64,000 nt of DNA from assembly GCF_900115755.1 (NCBI RefSeq), contig NZ_FOXQ01000001.1, positions 1-64,000 on the forward strand, given 5' to 3'. The notes below the pieces were generated by a model. The model was not told the origin of the DNA and did not search any database. It saw nothing but the letters and a program-made list of their open reading frames with translations. Positions 27,359 through 36,034 of this stretch are shown piece after piece. Origin of the DNA: Parafilimonas terrae. GTDB taxonomy: Bacteria; Bacteroidota; Bacteroidia; Chitinophagales; Chitinophagaceae. The translations under genes and the position numbers were made by a program. Each line of letters begins with the position of its first letter. Positions within the stretch are counted from its first letter, which is position 1.

Positions 27359-27808
27359 ATGGCATTCTTTGATTTCCTTCACATCTTTACCGATTTATTC
27401 AATGCTGCAGAAAAAGCATGGAAAAAATTAGAACCTACCGTACAGGATGCATTGCTTGATGGCTCAGGCATTATAAATGTAATAAGCCAGAATTTAGAGG
27501 CTACGCCGGATGAATTATTTGAGCTTATTCAGAAAAAATTTCCCAATATATCAAAGCAGAAATTAGCTGAAGGTTTAAATAAAGTAAGTGATGGCTTTAA
27601 GCTTTCACAGGATATTGAAACGCCGGACTTGCTCACTACTGTTAAAAATTTGCAGACTTATTTTTCCGGCCTTCATGGCAAATTCTGGGAAAGCGCCACT
27701 TCAATTGCGGCGCAGGTACTTTCTACAATTTTCTCACCGGACGATACACCGTTTGGAAAAATTTCAACGCTGATTGAATTTGTGTACAGGAAGAAGATAA
27801 AGAAATAA
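27359..27808 (+). CDS. Hypothetical helical protein, 149 aa
   Basis: I do not recognise a family. The protein is soluble, predicted mostly helical, without a signal peptide or cysteine. It has an aromatic N-terminus (MAFFDFLHIFTDLF), a middle with repeated amphipathic helices (TPDELFELIQKKFPNISKQKL), and a basic end (YRKKIKK). The frame is isolated on the plus strand between two minus-strand glycosidases and is followed by a hairpin at 27848-27911. The helical pattern suggests a real gene. Confidence 0.6.
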   Translation: MAFFDFLHIFTDLFNAAEKAWKKLEPTVQDALLDGSGIINVISQNLEATPDELFELIQKKFPNISKQKLAEGLNKVSDGFKLSQDIETPDLLTTVKNLQTYFSGLHGKFWESATSIAAQVLSTIFSPDDTPFGKISTLIEFVYRKKIKK

Positions 27809-28270
27809 GCCGCTGTTGCATTAACAGTAATATGAAGTTTATATAGCGAATGGTGAGTTGTCAGTTCTAAGTAAAGTATGGCTTCTGCTTTTAACTTACA
27901 ACTCACGATTCACTCAAGGCCGCCTATCTTTTAAAGCGGTACACCATTAACACCATCGCCTGTCAATGCACCCAAATTTTTATTCGTTTGGCAACACCAT
28001 TATTTCTCTGTGTTGGATATCAGCATTTACTTTTTTCGGTAATTGACGACAGCAGTTGCGCTGTTTCATTAAACACTGTTTCAAAGTAAGGTTTTTTCGT
28101 CCAGTCAATTACTCGATGCTGCTTACAAATCATGCATAAAGCCTGTTAACTATTCTACCTATTAACCATTCAACTTATCAAATTAATTTACATTACAAAG
28201 CAGCCATTCCTCATGGCAACCACATAAGAAAATATGTTGATTAATTGACTGGCTGATAAAAGTTAGTTAA
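27809..28270. other. Intergenic, 462 bp, with one imperfect hairpin
   Basis: No gene is supported. An inverted repeat joins 27848-27861 and 27898-27911 (gaatggtgagttgt / acaactcacgattc, 13 of 14 pairs) shortly after the plus-strand hypothetical gene. It may act as a terminator or belong to the genome's dispersed palindromes. The remainder to 28270 shows nothing I can assign. Confidence 0.45.
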
Positions 28271-29371
28271 TTATAAACTATCTATTATGTTATACATATC
28301 AACAAAACATTTCCAGTCGGTATTATTGCTGCCATCGCGGCCCGGTGTTTTATTATAAAAGCCATCCAAAAAGCTGGCGGCACTATTCCACACTGTTTGC
28401 ATCATGCCATAAAAATGCGGCTGCATTTCTTTTGTTGCAGTTTTCCTGAAGTTGATCATATCGTTGGTTTGCTGCACCGCAACAGCAGGCCGGTTCCAGG
28501 GGCAGGTAATCACATTCAATCCTTTCATGGCAAAATAAACCGGTGTTTTATCTGCACGCTCATAATGCCAGTCGCAGATAACAACATCTTTCGGTATCAT
28601 ATCTACTGCCCTGTAAGTATTATTATAGCTCGCTTCCCACCCTCCTATGCCGGTGGTTTTACCATCAATCAGGCGGTCGCCCCAAATCCATAAACGACGG
28701 TTCTTTTGAGCGAGGTGGTCATTTATCAAACGCACTTCATTTGCAAACAACTCTGCTTTATCCCTGCCGCCGCAGCGCGGGCATTGCTTGTCACCTAAAT
28801 AAAAAACCTCGTCCATACCTGCATGAAAAGATGTTGCCTGGAAAGCATCACATATTTCATCTACAATATCAAACACAATCTTATGCACTCCAGGGTGCAA
28901 AGGGCAATAACTTTTGCAATAAAGATTATCGGCATTCGGCCATTTATATTGCTCAGGCATTTTCACATTTGGCGTTTCATCAAACTCCGGATAAACGGCA
29001 AGCAGCTTTCCCGTTTTATTTGCCCAGGACTGATGACCCAAAAGGTTTACCTGCGGAATGAGATCAATGTTATGTTTACGGCAGGCAGCCACCAGTTTAT
29101 CAATATCCTTTTTTGACAGGCCATTACTGTCTGCGAGTTCAGGATGCGATTTATATTGATAATCGTAATCAATGCGCAGGATCAATGTATTTACTTTGCG
29201 TGTTGCCAGTTCTTCGTTAATGAACTTAATAAAACGGTCAACATCTTTTGGTGCTGGTGCAGCTATGCAAAAACCGCGAACCGGCAATAAACTGTCAGGC
29301 GAAGATTGTTGTGCATTCAATGAAAGCAATAAAAAACAGGCAGGCAAAAGCAGAAGCATAACTTTTTTCAT
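28271..29371 (-). CDS. Secreted family-20-like glycoside hydrolase
   Basis: The start at 29371 (MKKVMLLLL) gives a lipid-free signal ending LNAQ; 11 open codons upstream look non-native. The 366-aa product is a (beta/alpha)8 barrel resembling beta-N-acetylhexosaminidases: QVNLLGHQSW, YCPLHPGVHKIVFDIVDEIC, and FHAGMDEVFYLG, in which the Asp-Glu pair (D187-E188) is the expected catalytic dyad. The N-terminal GH20b domain is missing, as in shorter Bacteroidota relatives. It likely trims amino-sugar-containing glycans outside the inner membrane. Substrate unproven. Confidence 0.8.
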   Translation of the reverse strand: MKKVMLLLLPACFLLLSLNAQQSSPDSLLPVRGFCIAAPAPKDVDRFIKFINEELATRKVNTLILRIDYDYQYKSHPELADSNGLSKKDIDKLVAACRKHNIDLIPQVNLLGHQSWANKTGKLLAVYPEFDETPNVKMPEQYKWPNADNLYCKSYCPLHPGVHKIVFDIVDEICDAFQATSFHAGMDEVFYLGDKQCPRCGGRDKAELFANEVRLINDHLAQKNRRLWIWGDRLIDGKTTGIGGWEASYNNTYRAVDMIPKDVVICDWHYERADKTPVYFAMKGLNVITCPWNRPAVAVQQTNDMINFRKTATKEMQPHFYGMMQTVWNSAASFLDGFYNKTPGRDGSNNTDWKCFVDMYNIIDSL

Positions 29372-29650
29372 AGCGATAAATATAGCAATAATAAATGCAT
29401 TCAATACTCAATCACCGCCGTTTTTTATAGTATTGAATAAAGCCGTTTGGAACAGGAACTTAAATTCCTAATTATACTTCAAAGCAGTTAATACGGCCTT
29501 ACATTATTTATATGGCAAACAAATTTATGCAGGCAATTTTCTGAATTTTCTAATCCTGTTTCAATTGAAAAAATTGTGTACTAAAAATTACATGCGATAT
29601 TTTATTTTCTCAGCATAAATTGCATTTTTCAATTTTTGAAAACCGGCTGA

Positions 29651-32497
29651 ATGGCATTTTGCAGAAAAAAAAGAAAAAGCATTATAAAGCTTATACCGCT
29701 CCTGTTAATATTCAGCCTGCTTCAGCAAAAAATTTTATCGCAAAACAATGATGAAGCAATAAAGGCGGCTTATTCGCTACAAGCAGAAAAGCCTGGTTTA
29801 AAAAACAGTTACACGGCTTTTCTTATCAAGTTAAATAAAGATGATGCAGAGAACTTTAAGAATAAGTTTCAACAAAAAATACTGCGCCAGGTAAATACAC
29901 AATGGTTTGTTGTAAAAAATACTGATGTTGGCTTTAAGCAGTTTCATGTATTGGAATTATTGCGGGCCAATAATAAATTCAAGCTGTCTTCGCCTGCAGG
30001 TTTATCAAAGCTTACAACTTCCAAATTATATAAATGTATTGTTGAAGTAACAGACAGTATTCAGTTTAAAAGCGATATGCTTTCGTATAACAAACCGATA
30101 CAATCTTCTTATAAAAACATATTTATTATAAAGACCAGCGCTTCATTTGTTGCTGACACTTTAATCAACCTGGATTATGTTATATCTGCGGATATAAAAC
30201 CACAACAGCCAAAACCTGAAACAGTAATCAATGATTATGATAACAGTGAAAATGCTATCAATCTTTTTTTCAGTCAATATCCTTTAATTAATGGAAATGG
30301 CTTAACTGCCTCTGTGAAAGAAAATCTGTTTGACACAACAGATATTGATTTTAAGAACAGGTTTATACAATCAGGCCTGGAAGCCGATACCACATCAAGC
30401 CATGCCACAACCATGGCAACTTTAATTGCGGGTGGCGGCAACAGTTTTGAATCAGCCAAAGGCATTGCATGGGCATCATCCGTTGCTTCCTCTGATTTTA
30501 CCAATCTTCTGCCCGATGATGACAGTTATTTTAATGAACACAATATTTCTGTACAAAATAATTCCTATGGTGTGGGCATTGAAAATTTTTATGGCGCAGA
30601 TGCAGCAGCTTATGATCAAAGCGCCATTGATAATCCGTATTTGTTATATATTTTTTCAGCAGGGAATTCGGGAACAGGTACACCGGAAGATGGAAACTAT
30701 AAAAACATAGAAGGCTTCTCCAATCTTACCGGCAGTTTTAAACAGGCAAAAAATATTCTTACCGTTGGTTCGGTTGATTCATTTTACAGGGTTGCATCCT
30801 TAAGCTCGAAAGGGCCGGCTTATGATGGCCGCATAAAACCGGAGCTTGTTGCTTATGGCAATGATGGCAGTTCGGGTGCAGCGGCAATTACATCCGGCGC
30901 TGTGCTTGCGGTGCAGTCGGCCTATCAATCTGTTCATCATGATTCATTGCCGCCAAATGCGCTCACAAAATCTATTATTATAAATAGTGCTGATGATGTT
31001 TATAATGCAGGCCCCGATTTTTATTCAGGCTTTGGCAATGTGAATGTGAACAACGCTGTTACAGATGCATTGGACAATAAATTTTTTTCAGATAATATTC
31101 GCCAGGATGAAATGAAAAGTTTTACAATCCATATTCCTGCAAATATTCATAATCTAAAGATCACGCTGGTTTGGAATGACGCAACCAATACGGCCAATGC
31201 CTTTAAAGCCCTGGTAAACGATCTTGATCTTTCGCTTGAAAATATAAATAACGGTATTGTTTACAAGCCATGGGTTTTAAATATAAATGCCGATAAAACC
31301 GCTTTATTAAGTAATGCCATAAGAGGCAGGGATAGTTTGAATAACGTGGAGCAAATAACCGTTTCCAAACCGGCTGAAGGCAATTATATTATTCATGTAA
31401 AAGGCCATAATATCCCGGCCGGCCCGCAATTATTTTATATTGCCTATACTTTTTATGCTGAAAATAATTTCACTTTTATCTCACCTGTCAGTAACAGTCA
31501 TTTTATGCCTGAGGGTAAAAATATTTTCAGGTGGAGTTCAACATTCACATCAGCAAAAGGTAAGCTTGAATACAGTATCGATAAAGGCAACTCATGGCAC
31601 ACTATCAGCAGTAATATCAATCTTGCAAAAAAATATTTTGAATGGACGGCGCCGGATACAAATGTTGTTGCACTGGCACGCATCACCATTAATAATAAAA
31701 TATTTTACAGCGATACTTTTGATATAAGCACGCAACCTTATCCTGTTGTTGGTTTCAGTTGCGGTGATTCGGCCTTAATTTCCTGGGATAAACAAAAAGG
31801 CATAGATGCATATACAATCTTCAGTCTTGGTGATAAATACCTGCAGCCAATAGCCACCACAAACGACACTTTTTATGTAGTAAAAAATGCACCTTCTGAA
31901 TTTATTGCCGTTGCTCCTGTTTTAAATAATCATACCGGCATTAAAAGCTATACGTTTGATTATTCGGCACAGGGTGTTGGTTGTTACATAAGCAATTTCC
32001 TCGCCGACCCGGATGGAGATAATGCTTCCCTGAAATTATATTTAGGAACCACATTCAATATAAAAAATGCAGTCTTTCAGCAACTGGTTGCAGGCGTTTG
32101 GACAGGTATAAAAACAATTGAATCTATCAACACGCTTACGGTAAATTATGTTTCGCCAATGCAGCAGGGAATAAATCTTTACAGGGCTGTTATAACGCTT
32201 GATAATGGCAGTACAATTACAAGCAATGAAGCTTCGGTTAATTTTTTAAATAATACCCCATACATTATATATCCAAACCCTGCAGCAGCAAAGCAGGGCT
32301 TTTATATTTTATCTCAAAATATTTCTTCTTATACAATTGTATTATACGATGTGATGGGCAGGAAATTATTGCAGCAGAAAATAGCGCAGCAGCGGCAACG
32401 TGTAATCACATCCAATTTTGCAAAAGGAATTTACCTGGCCGTTATTTATGATGACAAAAACCATCCAGTTTTTAAAACGAAGATTGTAATAGATTAA
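29651..32497 (+). CDS. S8 (subtilisin-like) peptidase with T9SS sorting domain
   Basis: This 948-aa secreted protease has a basic, hydrophobic N-terminus (about 1-30), a prodomain to about 195, then the S8 domain. His lies in SSHATTMATLIAGGGN, oxyanion Asn in FSAGNSG and Ser in DGSSGAAA (GSS in place of GTS). The usual catalytic-Asp strand (VxDTG) reads SVKENLFD, a variant also known in other Bacteroidota subtilases. Beta-rich domains follow, and the last 80 residues form a type-A T9SS sorting domain (YPNPA, then VLYDVMGRKL, ending FKTKIVID). It should be exported to the surface by T9SS. It is monocistronic. Confidence 0.87.
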   Translation: MAFCRKKRKSIIKLIPLLLIFSLLQQKILSQNNDEAIKAAYSLQAEKPGLKNSYTAFLIKLNKDDAENFKNKFQQKILRQVNTQWFVVKNTDVGFKQFHVLELLRANNKFKLSSPAGLSKLTTSKLYKCIVEVTDSIQFKSDMLSYNKPIQSSYKNIFIIKTSASFVADTLINLDYVISADIKPQQPKPETVINDYDNSENAINLFFSQYPLINGNGLTASVKENLFDTTDIDFKNRFIQSGLEADTTSSHATTMATLIAGGGNSFESAKGIAWASSVASSDFTNLLPDDDSYFNEHNISVQNNSYGVGIENFYGADAAAYDQSAIDNPYLLYIFSAGNSGTGTPEDGNYKNIEGFSNLTGSFKQAKNILTVGSVDSFYRVASLSSKGPAYDGRIKPELVAYGNDGSSGAAAITSGAVLAVQSAYQSVHHDSLPPNALTKSIIINSADDVYNAGPDFYSGFGNVNVNNAVTDALDNKFFSDNIRQDEMKSFTIHIPANIHNLKITLVWNDATNTANAFKALVNDLDLSLENINNGIVYKPWVLNINADKTALLSNAIRGRDSLNNVEQITVSKPAEGNYIIHVKGHNIPAGPQLFYIAYTFYAENNFTFISPVSNSHFMPEGKNIFRWSSTFTSAKGKLEYSIDKGNSWHTISSNINLAKKYFEWTAPDTNVVALARITINNKIFYSDTFDISTQPYPVVGFSCGDSALISWDKQKGIDAYTIFSLGDKYLQPIATTNDTFYVVKNAPSEFIAVAPVLNNHTGIKSYTFDYSAQGVGCYISNFLADPDGDNASLKLYLGTTFNIKNAVFQQLVAGVWTGIKTIESINTLTVNYVSPMQQGINLYRAVITLDNGSTITSNEASVNFLNNTPYIIYPNPAAAKQGFYILSQNISSYTIVLYDVMGRKLLQQKIAQQRQRVITSNFAKGIYLAVIYDDKNHPVFKTKIVID

Positions 32498-32555
32498 GGC
32501 GCTGTTTGAATTGGTTAAAAACTTAAGCAGAGTTCTGTATTTATTTTTGTTTAGC

Positions 32556-32603
32556 CACAGATGCACAAATAAAAAGATCAGCATTAAAGTCTGTGCATCT
32601 GTG
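32556..32603 (+). terminator. Hairpin after the S8 peptidase gene
   Basis: Arms cacagatgcaca and tgtgcatctgtg pair perfectly (12 bp) across a 24-nt AT-rich loop, 58 bp after the stop. No T run follows. It may be a terminator or a member of a dispersed palindrome family. Confidence 0.5.
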
Positions 32604-32645
32604 TCTGATAAACTTTTACCCTTTATGTTAGTTTAATAATAAAAA

Positions 32646-32671
32646 AACCACTGCGTTTATCCACAGTGGTT
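32646..32671 (-). terminator. Terminator of the M57-like protease gene
   Basis: On the minus strand aaccactg and cagtggtt form an 8-bp stem followed by a T run (complement of A7 at 32641-32647). It begins 25 bp after the stop codon of the gene at 32696. Confidence 0.75.
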
Positions 32672-32695
32672 AAAACTATAATGCTTTTTATCTTC

Positions 32696-33517
32696 TTATT
32701 TATAGAGATAATTTAATGCAATTACATCATTAGGATTAAATGGCCTGTTTGTGCCGTCTGTACAGGCGAGCATCCAGCTTCCCGGGTCTTTTGGTGTTTT
32801 TTCCGTGCCGGGAATATAAACAGCGCCAACCCCTGCTTTACCTTCATTCCAGGGAAAAGTGAAGCCGCAACTATACCTGCGGTTTTTGTAATCTGTGTGC
32901 CTGAAACCAATTGTGTGCCCCATTTCATGCGCTATAACGGTAGCAAGCCATTGCACATCTGTATTGTTTGTAAAAGTGCCCTGGCGTGAATTTAAGGTAA
33001 TGGGTGAAGCAGGGTTACCAGCTTTGTTGGGAAAGCCTGATGACTGGCCCAGTACGCCGCCGCCGCCAAGGTCTTTACCAATAATATCTATATCGCCAAC
33101 GCCGCTAACTCTTTGAAACTTTATACGCAGGTTTAAAGCATTATACCTTGCAATGGCAGAATCTGTGGCCGCTGTAAAAAGCGCTACATTGTTAGGATAA
33201 TTCATAGAGACCTTAATAGTACGGGGAAGTTTCTTTATTAAGTTGGTTGTGCGGTATTGTTCTTCTTCGCCAACACGAATATCAGGGCCAATGTTTGGCG
33301 TTGCACTTAATTGTTCGCTGGAAAGAAAAATATCGTTTTCAACAATGTAACCGCCGTCGCTTTTAATAACATTATCGGAGCTAAAACCCTGAGCCCTTAT
33401 CTGGTTCAGAACTTCTTCAGGAATGCCATTGGCAGAATTGGATGGCTGGCTTTCTTTTTTGCACGAAAAAAGCAGCAGGCTTAAAGCGGCTGCGGAAAGA
33501 AACATGTTTAGTTTCAT
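32696..33517 (-). CDS. M57-like zinc metalloprotease lipoprotein
   Basis: The start at 33517 (MKLNMFLSA) places a lipobox LLFSC at Cys19; 24 open upstream codons lack a signal and were rejected. The 273-aa product carries the metzincin-type motif HEMGHTIGFRH, with three zinc His and the catalytic Glu, within VIAHEMGHTIGFRHTDY, plus VSMNYPNNVALF and SPITLNSRQG upstream. This fits the dual-action HEIGH (M57) family. As a lipoprotein it should sit in the outer membrane or on the surface. Terminator follows directly. Confidence 0.82.
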   Translation of the reverse strand: MKLNMFLSAAALSLLLFSCKKESQPSNSANGIPEEVLNQIRAQGFSSDNVIKSDGGYIVENDIFLSSEQLSATPNIGPDIRVGEEEQYRTTNLIKKLPRTIKVSMNYPNNVALFTAATDSAIARYNALNLRIKFQRVSGVGDIDIIGKDLGGGGVLGQSSGFPNKAGNPASPITLNSRQGTFTNNTDVQWLATVIAHEMGHTIGFRHTDYKNRRYSCGFTFPWNEGKAGVGAVYIPGTEKTPKDPGSWMLACTDGTNRPFNPNDVIALNYLYK

Positions 33518-33772
33518 GGTGTGTGATTTAAATGAATGGATAATTAAAAAATTATTAGGAAGGTTATTGGTGTTATTATTTACTGACAAAAAGCCGTTAG
33601 GTTAAAAAGCAAACATGGATCACAAGAAAAAACGTAATAGCATTAGTCTTCATGGTTTTATTATTTACTGTTTGCAGAATATTAAATGAGAATTAAACGT
33701 GTGCTAAACTAAGCAAATATTTTACATATAATAAAAATTTTATACTGGCTATATATGGCGCCTGGATAATTC

Positions 33773-35590
33773 TTACTTACCAAACATCTTTAGCAGTTGC
33801 TCATCATTAAACTCTGCAAAAACAGGATTGCCGTTTGGCGTAACTGAAGGCGTGTTGCATTTAAACAGTTCTTCAACCAGGGTTTCCATTTCTTTTATGC
33901 TTAGCGCCCTTCCTGCTTTTATTGCCTGTTGTCTTGCCATACAATGAACCAGCTTCTCCCGCCTGCTGAATTTTAATTCGCTGCTAAAATGTTTGAATTG
34001 TTCAAGCAGCAGTTCAACGGAATGTTTTTCATTGCCATGCAAAATATCGGCAGGCGTGCCCTGGATAATAAAACTGTTCTTTCCAAACGCTTCAATTTTA
34101 TAACCCAATAATTCAAGATCATTTAATAATTCGGTTAGCAAAGTGGCATCCTGTGGCGATAATTCAAGCGTAACAGGAAATAGTGTTTGCTGGGTAACGG
34201 GTTGCCTGGTTTGTATGATGGCTGCATATCGTTCAAACAAAATCCTTTCATGGGCATGCTGCTGATGAATAAGCATAAAGCCATCTTTTAAGGAACCCAC
34301 AATATAAGTATTAAGTAACTGGCTGTTTACAACGGGCAACTCAGGGTTGTTTAGATTTAAAGCAACGGCGGCAGCAAGTGGTTGTTCCTGCGTAAAATTG
34401 CTTTCCGTATAAAAATCCTGCCAATGCTTCAAAGCATTTTTTTCGCCCGGCTCTATCAAATGGGCCTGGTTTTTTTGTGAAAATTTTTTATACAGTTCAG
34501 ATGCTGTAACTGTTTGCTGTTTCTCCTGCGTGAAAGGTTGTGTAACAGCTTCAGCCTGCATAATATCTGCATTCAAACTAAAATCGAGTGAAGGCGAAAT
34601 GCTGAATTGCGCCAGTGCATGTTTTATAGCAGCCTGCACAAATGCATATACTATTTTTTCATCTTCAAATTTTATTTCCTGCTTGGTGGGGTGCACGTTT
34701 ATATCAACCTGCGAAGGATCGAGGTCTATATATAAAGCATACACCGGGAAGCTATCTTTCGGAAGCAACGCATCAAAAGCAGTTATTACCGCATGATTTA
34801 AATAAGCGCTTTTAATAAAGCGGTTGTTCACAAAGAAATATTGATCGCCCCTTGTTTTTTTGGCAGCTTCAGGCTTGCCAACAAAACCATTAATATTTAA
34901 ATAATCAGTAGTTTCTTTTACAGCAACCAGCTTAGTGGAATATTGATTACCGAGCAACTGCAAAAAACGTTGTTTATAATTGCCGGCTTCCAAATGAAAA
35001 ACCTGCTGGCCATTGCTGGTAAGCGAAAAAAATATGTTGGGAAATGCAAGCGCCACATGAATAAATTCATCCACTATATGTCGCATCTCCGAGGCGTTGC
35101 TTTTTAAAAAATTGCGCCTTGCCGGCACGCTGAAGAAAAGGTTCTTCATGCAAATATTGGTGCCCACTGCGCAGGCGCAGGCTTCCTGCTTTCTTACAAC
35201 ACTATTATCAATTTCAATAAAAGTGCCTAGTTCATCTTCTGCCCTTCTTGTTTTTATTTCCACCTGGGCCACCGCTGCAATGGATGCGAGGGCCTCTCCC
35301 CTGAAACCCATTGTGCGGATATGAAAGAGGTCATCAATATTTTTTATTTTACTGGTGGCATGGCGTTCAAAACACATGCGGGCATCGGTTTCACTCATGC
35401 CCTTGCCATTATCAATAACCTGTATCAGCGTTTTTCCGGCATCGGCTAAATGCATTTCTATGGAAGTTGCACCAGCGTCCACTGCATTTTCAAGCAATTC
35501 CTTTACTGCACTTGCAGGGCGCTGAATTACTTCACCGGCGGCAATTTGATTAGCAATATTGTCAGGTAATAAATTAATTATATCAATCAC
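33773..35590 (-). CDS. mutL: DNA mismatch repair protein MutL
   Basis: MutL couples MutS mismatch recognition to strand removal. The GHKL ATPase is complete: AGEVIQRPASAVKELLENAVDAGA (E34 and N35), DNGKGM and GFRGEAL. The S5-like domain carries HPTKQEIKFEDE. The C-terminal dimerisation domain contains HQQHAHERILFE at the place where endonuclease MutLs have DQHAxxExxxxE; the first Asp is His here, so nicking activity is uncertain. Length 605 aa is normal. Confidence 0.95.
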   Translation of the reverse strand: MIDIINLLPDNIANQIAAGEVIQRPASAVKELLENAVDAGATSIEMHLADAGKTLIQVIDNGKGMSETDARMCFERHATSKIKNIDDLFHIRTMGFRGEALASIAAVAQVEIKTRRAEDELGTFIEIDNSVVRKQEACACAVGTNICMKNLFFSVPARRNFLKSNASEMRHIVDEFIHVALAFPNIFFSLTSNGQQVFHLEAGNYKQRFLQLLGNQYSTKLVAVKETTDYLNINGFVGKPEAAKKTRGDQYFFVNNRFIKSAYLNHAVITAFDALLPKDSFPVYALYIDLDPSQVDINVHPTKQEIKFEDEKIVYAFVQAAIKHALAQFSISPSLDFSLNADIMQAEAVTQPFTQEKQQTVTASELYKKFSQKNQAHLIEPGEKNALKHWQDFYTESNFTQEQPLAAAVALNLNNPELPVVNSQLLNTYIVGSLKDGFMLIHQQHAHERILFERYAAIIQTRQPVTQQTLFPVTLELSPQDATLLTELLNDLELLGYKIEAFGKNSFIIQGTPADILHGNEKHSVELLLEQFKHFSSELKFSRREKLVHCMARQQAIKAGRALSIKEMETLVEELFKCNTPSVTPNGNPVFAEFNDEQLLKMFGK

Positions 35591-35779
35591 AAAAAATCTC
35601 CTTCTTCATTGCCGTAAAAATAGAAATATTACCATTAAAGCTCATGGAAACAGGCATTTTCTGTAAATAAGGGGTATTTTCCCCGTTTTTCATTTGCAGA
35701 ATTATTTGCATCTTGTTCCCGTTTTTAAGAAAAAAGCGACTATATAAAACCTCTTTGTTAATCTTAAAATTGTTTTATT

Positions 35780-35977
35780 ATGCAACTTAACTTAAACAAA
35801 AACACCAGCAAAAATCCGTTTAACGCAAATCTGAAAAGCCAAATGTATTCAAATCTGAAATCGCCTAATCAACAATCAAGCAAGCCGGTTACCGGAAAAT
35901 CTTATGAAGAAAAAAAGCTTGCCAGGCAGGATACTTTTATCAATGAACATTATGCACAGCTTTTTCTTCTGAGCTGA
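35780..35977 (+). CDS. Small hypothetical protein, 65 aa
   Basis: An Asn/Lys/Ser-rich, probably disordered peptide (NLNKNTSKNPFNANLKSQ) with a charged helix near the end (SYEEKKLARQDTFINEHYAQLFLLS). No family recognised. It lies alone between mutL (divergent) and the large HEYRH protein. Only composition and the open frame support it, so it may not be real. Confidence 0.4.
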   Translation: MQLNLNKNTSKNPFNANLKSQMYSNLKSPNQQSSKPVTGKSYEEKKLARQDTFINEHYAQLFLLS

Positions 35978-36034
35978 TGGTTCCCGTAAATTACGCTTAA
36001 ATAAATAATGTATAGCGGGTTATTTTTGTTTATC

